Assembly (NCBI GenBank): GCA_031272415.1
Contig: JAISTU010000144.1
Span: 1-10,651 of the forward strand
Length of the DNA: 10,651 nucleotides
Direction: 5' to 3'
Origin: Bacteroidales bacterium
GTDB lineage: Bacteria; Bacteroidota; Bacteroidia; Bacteroidales; WCHB1-69
The notes beneath the pieces were generated by a model. The model worked only from the letters and a program-made list of their open reading frames with translations. It did no database searches and was not told the origin of the DNA. Made by a program: the position numbers and the translations under genes. Below, one piece after another: positions 1 to 5,758 of this stretch. The stretch's first letter is position 1, and the number at the start of each line of letters is the position of its first letter.

Positions 1-128
1 TCGCTTGGGACGGCACAGTCAACGGCACTTTTGTCGAAGCCAACACTGTCTATACCTACAAACTGCTCCTTGTTGACAACAACGGCACAAAAAAAGAATT
101 TCAAGGAAAAGTGAGCGTGGTGAAATGA
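1..128 (+). CDS. C-terminal end of a T9SS type-B sorted / gliding-motility-type protein (partial)
   Basis: The window opens inside a gene whose frame ends in TGA at 126-128. The last 41 residues begin AWDGTVNGTFVEANTVYTYK and end in KVSVVK. The WDG(T)xNG opening, a central VYTYK-like strand, a DNNG turn and a closing G-K-V-S-V-V-K strand match the pattern of the gliding-motility-associated C-terminal domain (CHU_C / T9SS type-B sorting domain). In Bacteroidota this domain directs secretion through the type IX system and is normally the last part of a large surface or secreted protein. Only the final strands are present, so the cargo part is unknown. The fragment is richer in G+C than the following genes. 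The family call is by motif recognition. Confidence 0.72.
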   Translation, partial: AWDGTVNGTFVEANTVYTYKLLLVDNNGTKKEFQGKVSVVK

Positions 129-153
129 ATGAAGAATGGAGAATGGAAAGTTT

Positions 154-193
154 TTTTTTGCATTTTGGGATAAATTTGTTCTAAAATTGGATA
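154..193 (+). repeat. Intergenic repeat, copy A
   Basis: A 40-nt A+T-rich core containing TGCATTTTGGGATAAATT matches copy B at 7516-7555 at 38 of 40 positions. The differences are A/G in the GGGR group and C/A in TTGTTMTAAA. The core is flanked by short inverted sequences, AATGGAGAAT near 136-145 and ATTCTCCATT near 203-212, giving it the look of a small non-coding mobile or hairpin element. It begins about 25 nt after a stop codon. The 129-321 gap holds nothing else except a likely promoter. Confidence 0.6.
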
Positions 194-245
194 AAAAAAA
201 TAATTCTCCATTTTCAATTTTCAACTCTCAATTGAAAAAAATGTG

Positions 246-253
246 TATTTTTG
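246..253 (+). promoter_or_regulatory. Possible -7 box for mutA (TATTTTTG)
   Basis: TATTTTTG fits the Bacteroidota -7 consensus TAnnTTTG and lies 68 nt before the mutA ATG. No good TTTG/TTG -33 element is visible at the usual distance, so the assignment rests on one box in very A+T-rich DNA. Confidence 0.35.
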
Positions 254-321
254 CAATTTAGATTGTATTATTTTTAATTTTATAGATAATAATTTGAATA
301 TCAAATAGATATAAATATTAT

Positions 322-2181
322 ATGAGCAAAGATAGAGAAAATTTGTTTTCAGAATTTCCGCCCATTAGTACGCAACAATGGGAAAATGAAATCGTAAAAG
401 ACTTAAAAGGAGCGGATTATGCAAAAAAATTATACTGGAATACAGAAAATGATTTTGTAGTAAATCCTTATTACAGAGCCGAAAATGTTGAAAAATTAAA
501 CTATTTATCTGATAATGAGGTATCTAAATCCCCTTTTGTAAGAACACAAAGAGACAAAGACAACAATTGGCTCATTGTGCAAACGGTGTATGAAACACAA
601 CCGGCCAAAGCCAATGCTATTTTGCAAAATGCTTTGAAAAATGGTGCTAATTCGCTCTGTATCAATGTGTCTGAAATTCGCTCAATAGAAGATTTGAGCA
701 TTTTGTTGAAGAATGTAAATATTGAAAATACCCCGCTGCGATTTTTTGCTGCCAAAAATTATGTGCATTTTGCCAAAATTTTTATAGATTATATACGTCA
801 AAATCAGATAGATACGTCAAAAATTAAGGGAGCATTTTCCTTTGACCCGCTGGCGTATTTTTTGTTGCATAATTCGTTTTACCGCACTTATGAATCTGAT
901 TTTGAAGAAATTTTGCAATTGTTGGAAATAATGTCGCAATGTCCTGATTTTGCGTGCATTACAATCAATGCAGGATTGTTGCACAATTGCGGGGCAAATA
1001 TTAAACAAGAATTAGGCTATGGATTGGCAATTGCGGAACAATATTTAAACTATGTTACCGACAAAGGCATTGATATTGAACAAATTGCGAACAAAATACA
1101 TTTTGAATTTGCCATCAGTTCGGACTATTTTTTGGAAATAGCCAAATTGCGTGCGGTGCGACTTTTATGGGCAAATATTGTCAAAGCCTATCAATATCAA
1201 GACATTAACAATTTGAAAATGCACATTTTTGCACGCTCTTCACGTTGGGATAAGACCATTTTTGACCCTTATGTGAACATGTTACGCACTACAACAGAAG
1301 GCATGTCGGCTGCTATCGGAGGTGCAGATAGTATTGATTTAGAGCCATTTAACGCAATTTATCAAATCCCTGATGAGTTTTCGATGCGAATTGCAAGAAA
1401 CACGCAAATTATTCTCCAAGAAGAGTCTGCATTCGGTAAAGTGATAGACCCTGCCGGAGGATCGTATTACATTGAAAATCTGACCAATAGCATTGCAGAA
1501 CAAAGTTGGAATGCCTTTTTGGAAATTCAGCAACAAGGCGGTATGTTGGAGGCTGCACAAAAGGGATTTATTCAGCAAAATATTGAAAAAACTTGCCGAA
1601 AACGGGATATGGAATTGGCAACAAGAAAGAAAATATTGCTCGGTACGAACCAATATCCTAACATCAATGAGGAAATGTTAACTAAAATTTCAATTCATAA
1701 TACATTGAAAAACAATGGATTACAGTTATACAGAGGTGCAGCAGCCTTTGAAGAATTGCGACTCAAAACAGAACAAAAAGCAGCAAAGACAGGCAAAAGA
1801 CCTACCGTTTTTCTGCTCAAAACAGGCAATGTAGCCATGCGACAAGCCAGAGCAGGTTTTATTACCAACTTCTTTGGCTGTGCGGGTTATCAAATTACCG
1901 AGGGTGCTTTTGAGGCTACAGAAGATGCCGTAAATGCCGCTTGCGAAGCCAAAGCAGATATTGTTGTTATATGCAGTGCGGATGACGAATATATTATTCA
2001 TACTCCATTGATTATCAATTTATTAAAAGAAAAATTACCTATTGCTTTTTGCCTCATTGCCGGCTATCCTGTGGAGCATATTGACGCTCTGACAACCGCA
2101 GGCGTTTTTGACTTTATACACATTAAATGTAACCTTTTAGAAACACTCAAAAAATACAATCAATTGCTCAAAATTGAGTAA
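322..2181 (+). CDS. mutA: Methylmalonyl-CoA mutase, small (beta) subunit
   Basis: A 619-residue protein, the usual length for the small subunit of heterodimeric adenosylcobalamin-dependent methylmalonyl-CoA mutase. The enzyme interconverts succinyl-CoA and (R)-methylmalonyl-CoA in the cytoplasm, on the succinate-propionate route. The N-terminal stretch (PPISTQQWENEIVKDLKG, residues 14-31) is typical, followed by the TIM-barrel region to about residue 480. Residues 494-619 form a cobalamin-domain-like fold. Where the large subunit has its cobalt-ligating DxHxxG motif, this protein has N503-V-A-M506-R, with Met in place of His. It therefore should not bind B12 itself, as is known for the small subunit. 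ATG at 322 is the only sensible start. The catalytic large subunit (mutB), usually adjacent in Bacteroidota, is not the next gene; a glycosyltransferase follows after 45 nt. Confidence 0.93.
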   Translation: MSKDRENLFSEFPPISTQQWENEIVKDLKGADYAKKLYWNTENDFVVNPYYRAENVEKLNYLSDNEVSKSPFVRTQRDKDNNWLIVQTVYETQPAKANAILQNALKNGANSLCINVSEIRSIEDLSILLKNVNIENTPLRFFAAKNYVHFAKIFIDYIRQNQIDTSKIKGAFSFDPLAYFLLHNSFYRTYESDFEEILQLLEIMSQCPDFACITINAGLLHNCGANIKQELGYGLAIAEQYLNYVTDKGIDIEQIANKIHFEFAISSDYFLEIAKLRAVRLLWANIVKAYQYQDINNLKMHIFARSSRWDKTIFDPYVNMLRTTTEGMSAAIGGADSIDLEPFNAIYQIPDEFSMRIARNTQIILQEESAFGKVIDPAGGSYYIENLTNSIAEQSWNAFLEIQQQGGMLEAAQKGFIQQNIEKTCRKRDMELATRKKILLGTNQYPNINEEMLTKISIHNTLKNNGLQLYRGAAAFEELRLKTEQKAAKTGKRPTVFLLKTGNVAMRQARAGFITNFFGCAGYQITEGAFEATEDAVNAACEAKADIVVICSADDEYIIHTPLIINLLKEKLPIAFCLIAGYPVEHIDALTTAGVFDFIHIKCNLLETLKKYNQLLKIE

Positions 2182-2226
2182 AAAGAGTGCATTTTTTGTA
2201 TAATCGACTAAAAAATTATAAATTTG

Positions 2227-3363
2227 ATGAAAGTTTTATTTTTATCTGCTTGGTATCCAAATAGATACGATGAAATGTCCGGCAATTTTATCCAAAAACA
2301 TGCATTTGCCGTAAGTGCCTGTTGTGAAGTAAAAGTGCTGTATGTTTATGCCGATAAAAACATTGATAATCAAGAAATTAAGACACAAAACAATGCTTAC
2401 TTTGAAGAAATTCTTATCTATTATCCTTCCAAAAACAAAATCAAAGGTGTTTTTAATTTTTTGAAAGCCTATTGGATAGGATTTAAAATCCTGAAACATA
2501 AGGGGTTCCAACCAAATATTGTGCATGTTAATGTATTTACTCGCACCGCCGTTATTGCATATTTGTACAAAAAAATGACAAAAACACCTTATGTTATCAC
2601 CGAACATTGGACCCGTTATTTGCCTCAATGTCGCACTTATAAAGGATTTTTTAGAAAAATGGCGACAAAAATTGCTGCAAAAAATGCCTCCGCTATTATG
2701 CCTGTTTCCAAAAATCTACAAATTGAAATGCAAAAATGTGGCATAAAAAACGCTAACTATCTGGTTGTCAATAATGTAGTTGATGATTGTTTTTTTGAAA
2801 TCACAAAACAGCCCACACAAAAAAAGAAGCGAATTTTGCACATTTCGAGTTTTAAAAAAGAGCAAAAAAATGTTTATGGAATTTTGAATGCCGTAAAAAA
2901 ACTATCTCTCAAACGGCAAGATTTTGAGATGGTGCTTATTGGAATCGGAGAGGATTGGGAAGACTCTGTAAAATATTGTAAATCATTGAATTTTGAGTCT
3001 CAAACTATCTTTTTTGCAGGCGAATTGCAGCCACAAGAGATTGCGATTTGGATGTCAAAAAGTGATTTTTTTGTACTATTTTCTCGCTATGAAAATGCGC
3101 CGGTGGTTATCTCGGAGGCTTTGGCAGCAGGAATGCCTGTCATCAGTACCAACGTTGGCGGAATTGCGGAAATGCTTTCCCCCGACAACGGTATTTTGAT
3201 TGACGTCAATGATGAACAAAAATTGTTGGAAAGTATTGATTTTATGTTAGATAACTATCAAAATTACAATGCAAAACAAATATCCGAAAATGCAAAAATA
3301 TATAGTTACACCTCCGTATCACAAAAATTATACCAAATTTATAAGAAATTTTCAGTTAATTAA
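2227..3363 (+). CDS. GT4-type glycosyltransferase (GT-B fold)
   Basis: A 378-residue protein with the two-domain layout of GT-B family 4 transferases, which move a sugar from a nucleotide-sugar donor to a glycan or lipid carrier. The N-terminal domain opens with MKVLFLSAWYPN and SGNFIQKHA, typical of acceptor-binding domains in this family. The C-terminal donor domain begins near RILHISSFKKEQKN. It has the E-x7-E signature as E289-NAPVVIS-E297, followed by AGMPVISTNVGG, which contacts the donor phosphates. No signal peptide or membrane anchor is seen. The start is taken at ATG 2227; TTG one codon earlier is less likely. It may be cotranscribed with mutA, although the functions are unrelated. 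Donor and acceptor cannot be read from sequence; a role in capsule, LPS O-chain or exopolysaccharide is an inference. Confidence 0.85.
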   Translation: MKVLFLSAWYPNRYDEMSGNFIQKHAFAVSACCEVKVLYVYADKNIDNQEIKTQNNAYFEEILIYYPSKNKIKGVFNFLKAYWIGFKILKHKGFQPNIVHVNVFTRTAVIAYLYKKMTKTPYVITEHWTRYLPQCRTYKGFFRKMATKIAAKNASAIMPVSKNLQIEMQKCGIKNANYLVVNNVVDDCFFEITKQPTQKKKRILHISSFKKEQKNVYGILNAVKKLSLKRQDFEMVLIGIGEDWEDSVKYCKSLNFESQTIFFAGELQPQEIAIWMSKSDFFVLFSRYENAPVVISEALAAGMPVISTNVGGIAEMLSPDNGILIDVNDEQKLLESIDFMLDNYQNYNAKQISENAKIYSYTSVSQKLYQIYKKFSVN

Positions 3364-3385
3364 AATTTATAAAACTTTTTTTTCA

Positions 3386-3460
3386 GAATGTAGAGTGAAT
3401 ATATATATTGCATTTTTGCACAAAAACGTTCTAAAATAGACAAATCACTCTCCATTTCCC
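3386..3460 (+). repeat. Intergenic repeat, diverged copy C
   Basis: Starts with AGAATGTAGAGTG, similar to the AGAGTGTAGAGTGTAG before copy B. It continues with TTGCATTTT and GTTCTAAAAT in the same order and spacing as copy A, and ends with CTCTCCATTT, like the ATTCTCCATTTT after copy A. Identity in the core is much lower than between A and B. Like the others, it sits just after a stop codon. Confidence 0.42.
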
Positions 3461-3477
3461 ATCCTAAAAGGACAAAA

Positions 3478-3510
3478 TTTCATAACTGCGTTTGACCTGC
3501 GGTTATGAAA
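3478..3510. repeat. Hairpin: 13-bp stem, 7-nt loop
   Basis: TTTCATAACTGCG (3478-3490) pairs with TGCGGTTATGAAA (3498-3510) through 13 positions, two of them G-T wobbles, closing on loop TTTGACC. No T run follows on either strand, so it is not a classical terminator. A second hairpin (CCTT/AAGG core, 3512-3530) follows directly. It could be a REP-like or RNA-stabilising element at the 3' end of the glycosyltransferase transcript, or part of the panB leader. Confidence 0.5.
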
Positions 3511-3634
3511 ATTAAACCTTTGAAGGTTAAATGTTGAAAAAAACTTGAAAATTTTATTTCCTTGACAATCAACAAATTATAAAATAATTGCAACTTTTTT
3601 TTCGCAAAATTAATTTTTAATTCAATAATTTGTG

Positions 3635-3642
3635 TACTTTTG
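3635..3642 (+). promoter_or_regulatory. Possible -7 box for panB (TACTTTTG)
   Basis: TACTTTTG fits TAnnTTTG and ends 26 nt before the panB ATG. This spacing suggests a short leader. The -33 region is only a T run, so the call is tentative. Confidence 0.42.
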
Positions 3643-3668
3643 TAATTTTATATATTGATTTATTGGTA

Positions 3669-4490
3669 ATGTCGGCAAGTATATCGCAAAGTGCAGGAAA
3701 AATAACAACACATATCCTGCAAAAAATGAAAAACAATAAAGAAAAAATTGCTGTTTTGACGGCGTATGATTATTCAATGGCAAAACTGTTGGACAGGACA
3801 GGTATTGAGGTCGTTTTGGTTGGCGATTCAGCAGCAAATGTAATGGCAGGACACAAAACTACTTTGCCCATGACTTTGGAGCAGATGATATATCATGCAG
3901 CATCGGTGGTAAAAGGGGTACAAAAGGCGTTGGTGGTGGTGGATTTGCCGTTTGGCAGTTATCAAGCCAACTCCAAAGAGGCACTTTATTCGGCAGTAAG
4001 AATTATGAAAGAATCGGGTGCCGATGCGGTCAAACTCGAAGGTGGTAGAGAAATTATTGAGTCGGTAGAACGCATTATTTCAGCGGGGATACCTGTTTTG
4101 GGGCATTTAGGGCTTACTCCCCAGTCTATCAATAAGTTCGGCACTTACACTGTCCGCGCCACCGACCCCAAAGAGGCACAACAATTGCTCGAAGATGCTA
4201 CTTTATTGGAAGAAAAAGGCTGTTTTGGGATTGTTTTGGAGAAAATTCCGGCGACATTAGGGGCAAAAGTAACGCAATCTGTTCATATTCCGACCATTGG
4301 GATAGGAGCAGGGAACAACGTTGATGGGCAAGTGTTGGTTTTGCATGATATGTTGGGCATTACACAACAGTTTTCTCCCAGATTTTTAAGGCGTTATGCA
4401 AATTTGAGTGCTGATATTATGTCGGCAGTTAAGCAGTATATCAATGATGTGAAATCAGCCTCATTTCCCAATGAAAATGAGCAATATTGA
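3669..4490 (+). CDS. panB: 3-methyl-2-oxobutanoate hydroxymethyltransferase
   Basis: Transfers a hydroxymethyl group from 5,10-methylene-THF to alpha-ketoisovalerate to make ketopantoate, the first committed step of pantothenate and CoA synthesis, in the cytoplasm. The 273-residue length is normal. Residues matching the known metal and catalytic set are present: D53 in VGDS, D92 in VVDLPFGSY, K122 in AVKLEGG and E191 in IVLEKIP. The late motif GIGAGNNVDGQVLVLHDMLG is at 211-230. The start at ATG 3669 (MSASISQ) gives the family length; an upstream in-frame ATG at 3630 would add 13 hydrophobic residues that overlap the promoter box and is rejected. No panC or panE neighbour is present. The stop codon lies inside the terminator stem. 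Confidence 0.95.
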   Translation: MSASISQSAGKITTHILQKMKNNKEKIAVLTAYDYSMAKLLDRTGIEVVLVGDSAANVMAGHKTTLPMTLEQMIYHAASVVKGVQKALVVVDLPFGSYQANSKEALYSAVRIMKESGADAVKLEGGREIIESVERIISAGIPVLGHLGLTPQSINKFGTYTVRATDPKEAQQLLEDATLLEEKGCFGIVLEKIPATLGAKVTQSVHIPTIGIGAGNNVDGQVLVLHDMLGITQQFSPRFLRRYANLSADIMSAVKQYINDVKSASFPNENEQY

Positions 4491-4522
4491 GGCTGCCGAC
4501 TAAGTCTCAATACTGTTTTTTT
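4481..4522 (+). terminator. Rho-independent terminator of panB, overlapping its stop codon
   Basis: GCAATATTGAG (4481-4491) pairs with CTCAATACTGT (4506-4516) with one A-C mismatch. The loop is 14 nt, and seven T residues follow (4516-4522). The panB TGA (4488-4490) is part of the left arm. The T run stops one base before the 3' end of the converging ssrA gene. Confidence 0.75.
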
Positions 4523-4581
4523 GTGGAGTTGGAGGGAGTCGAACCCTCGTCCAAACGCGCTGCAAAAACGCTTTCTACATG

Positions 4582-4664
4582 TTTATCCTTTGTTAGATTT
4601 TCGTTTCTTGTCGTGCAAAAGGCTATGCAAAAAACAAGAACTTATCCTTTTAGATTTTCGTTTC
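4582..4664 (-). repeat. Direct duplication inside ssrA
   Basis: Two near-identical segments are at 4582-4607 (TTATCCTTTGTTAGATTTTC, then GTTTC) and 4641-4664 (TTATCCTTTTAGATTTTCG, then TTTC). They differ mainly by an extra GT. They lie in the part of tmRNA between the tag frame and the tRNA-like 3' domain, where the last pseudoknots normally sit. Confidence 0.7.
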
Positions 4665-4764
4665 AATATCAAGGCATATTAAAACTATCTCCGTCTTTTC
4701 GATGCCTGCATCCAAACGCCACAGAGATAGGCTTTTGGGCAGACAGCCCGCGCTTAAACCTTGT

Positions 4765-4797
4765 TTAAGCCGCCAGAGCAAAATTTGTATTTTCGCC
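4765..4797 (-). other. tmRNA proteolysis-tag reading frame (GENTNFALAA, TAA)
   Basis: Ten codons plus stop. The resume codon is GGC (Gly) rather than the GCN of proteobacteria, as expected in Bacteroidota. The ALAA end is the usual protease recognition signal. Confidence 0.93.
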
Positions 4798-4923
4798 GTT
4801 TATTAGGCATGAGAGTTAGTTATTGCGGAACCTGCTCACAACGTCCGACATGCTTACGTCCCCACACACGAGCTGTCAAAACCATACAACCCCATGTATG
4901 CTACTTAAATTTTAAGCGTTTTG

Positions 4924-4931
4924 CAAAGATA
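4924..4931 (-). promoter_or_regulatory. -7 box of ssrA (TATCTTTG)
   Basis: Matches TAnnTTTG and lies 30 nt before the mature 5' end of tmRNA. This leaves a short leader that RNase P would remove. A -33 box at normal spacing is not obvious; TTGAC occurs 9 nt upstream. Confidence 0.6.
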
Positions 4932-4999
4932 CACTTTTTTGTCAATAAAAAATTAAAAATGAAAAATGAAGAAAGTTTTTTTTTATTGACAAAAAAGTG

Positions 5000-5007
5000 T
5001 ATCTTTG
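5000..5007 (+). promoter_or_regulatory. -7 box of the secreted-protein/aspS unit (TATCTTTG)
   Basis: Mirror copy of the ssrA box, 40 nt before the ATG at 5048. It probably serves the downstream gene and, by the 6-nt gap, aspS. Confidence 0.58.
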
Positions 5008-5047
5008 TATTTTAGTATATTTATCAGTAAAAATAATAGTTAGTTAT

Positions 5048-5752
5048 ATGAAAAGATTGATTTATAGCGTATTAGCAGTTGCTACAATGGCAGCATTTTC
5101 TTTTAATGCTGTGGCTCAGAAGGTTAAATTTGCAGGTACAATTACCTATTCGGTGTCGTTTTCAGGCAAAACAGATCCTGCAAAACATGTTCCGCACACG
5201 TACAGTGAAGATGTTTGGGGAAATATGACCAAAAGAACCCAAAACAACGGAGGAATTGGCATCTGTACCATTACAGACGGTGATTCGGCAAAAGTTACTC
5301 AATTATTTGACACTCCATTTGGAAAAGTAGGCATATCCAATAAAATGGATTTTACCGAAAGTGAACAAAAAATTAAAAAAGAAGTAACTCCGCAGCCGGA
5401 TAAAGACAAAACCATTTGTGGCTATGCTTGTAAATGTTACCAAATCACTATTACCGATTTGGAAGATGATGACACGCAAGATATTTTGCTGTGGACAACA
5501 ACTGAAATCGGTGAAAATGAAAATGTTAACTCATTAAGTTTGCTCACAAAAGGTTTGTCAGGCTACGTGCTGAGCATGGTTATTGAAAGTCCCGAAGATG
5601 AAATTACGCAAACTGTTGAGGCTACGCAAATTAAGAAAACTAAAATCAAAAGTGTAGATTTTGTGGTGCCTGATAGTTACAAAATGATGTCAGAAGACGA
5701 ATTTAAAGAATTTGTACAAACCAATTTTGGCGGTAGCGGAGAAGAGGAATAG
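5048..5752 (+). CDS. Secreted/periplasmic protein, DUF4412-like
   Basis: A 234-residue protein with a clear Sec signal peptide: MKR, a hydrophobic core at residues 4-19, and AVA-Q with cleavage after A23. The mature part is rich in beta strands. It includes KTICGYACKCYQITITD, then ILLWTTTEIG, a short LSGYVLSMVIES strand, and VVPDSYKMMSEDEF near the end. This order (Cys/Gly-containing 'TICGYxCKxY' strand, an 'LW' strand, then 'VPxxYKxMSxxEF') resembles the DUF4412 family of Bacteroidota envelope proteins, whose function is unknown. No lipobox is seen, and the tail is acidic (GEEE). The start at 5048 is chosen because it begins the signal peptide; an in-frame ATG at 4997 would lie inside the promoter arm. 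Confidence 0.75.
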   Translation: MKRLIYSVLAVATMAAFSFNAVAQKVKFAGTITYSVSFSGKTDPAKHVPHTYSEDVWGNMTKRTQNNGGIGICTITDGDSAKVTQLFDTPFGKVGISNKMDFTESEQKIKKEVTPQPDKDKTICGYACKCYQITITDLEDDDTQDILLWTTTEIGENENVNSLSLLTKGLSGYVLSMVIESPEDEITQTVEATQIKKTKIKSVDFVVPDSYKMMSEDEFKEFVQTNFGGSGEEE

Positions 5753-5758
5753 GGAACT

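Larger units (their letters stand above)
3364..3668. other. 305-nt intergenic region before panB
   Basis: No gene is visible. From left to right the region holds a diverged repeat copy (about 3386-3460), a strong hairpin (3478-3510), a smaller hairpin (3512-3530), a very A+T-rich stretch, and a possible promoter box at 3635. The short ORF extending upstream of the panB start reads through promoter-like A+T DNA and is not considered coding. Confidence 0.6.
4524..4893 (-). ncRNA. ssrA: Transfer-messenger RNA (tmRNA)
   Basis: About 370 nt. It rescues stalled ribosomes by acting first as an alanyl-tRNA and then as a short mRNA that adds a degradation tag. The 5' end GGGGTTG (4893-4887) pairs with CAACTCC (4531-4525) as a 7-bp acceptor stem. 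This has a G3-U70 wobble, the alanine identity signal, and discriminator A at 4524. The T arm GAGGGTTCGACTCCC lies next to it, and the 5' part has the conserved GGTTTTGACAG. The reading frame at 4797-4765 runs GGC GAA AAT ACA AAT TTT GCT CTG GCG GCT TAA and encodes GENTNFALAA, ending in the LAA degron. The genome has CAA, not CCA, after the discriminator, so CCA must be added enzymatically. Confidence 0.96.
4924..5007. repeat. 84-bp element with 29-bp perfect inverted arms (bidirectional promoter)
   Basis: Positions 4924-4952 are the exact reverse complement of 4979-5007, with a 26-nt A-rich spacer. Each arm contains TTGAC and ends outward in TATCTTTG, a good Bacteroidota -7 box. The left copy faces ssrA and the right copy faces the secreted-protein gene. 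Confidence 0.9.

Noticed and set aside
129..321. Cobalamin riboswitch before the B12-related mutA
   Set aside because: The leader is short and almost entirely A+T, with no B12-box-like or conserved stem sequence visible.
4524..4600. A separate tRNA gene on the - strand
   Set aside because: The T arm and acceptor strand belong to tmRNA; the matching 5' acceptor strand lies about 360 nt away at 4887-4893, not within tRNA distance.
4487..5015. Two + strand ORFs (4487-4768 and 4761-5015), the first containing VELEGVEPSS
   Set aside because: They are antisense to tmRNA. The ELEGVEPSS-like peptide is the well-known false translation of the reverse complement of a tRNA-like 3' end.
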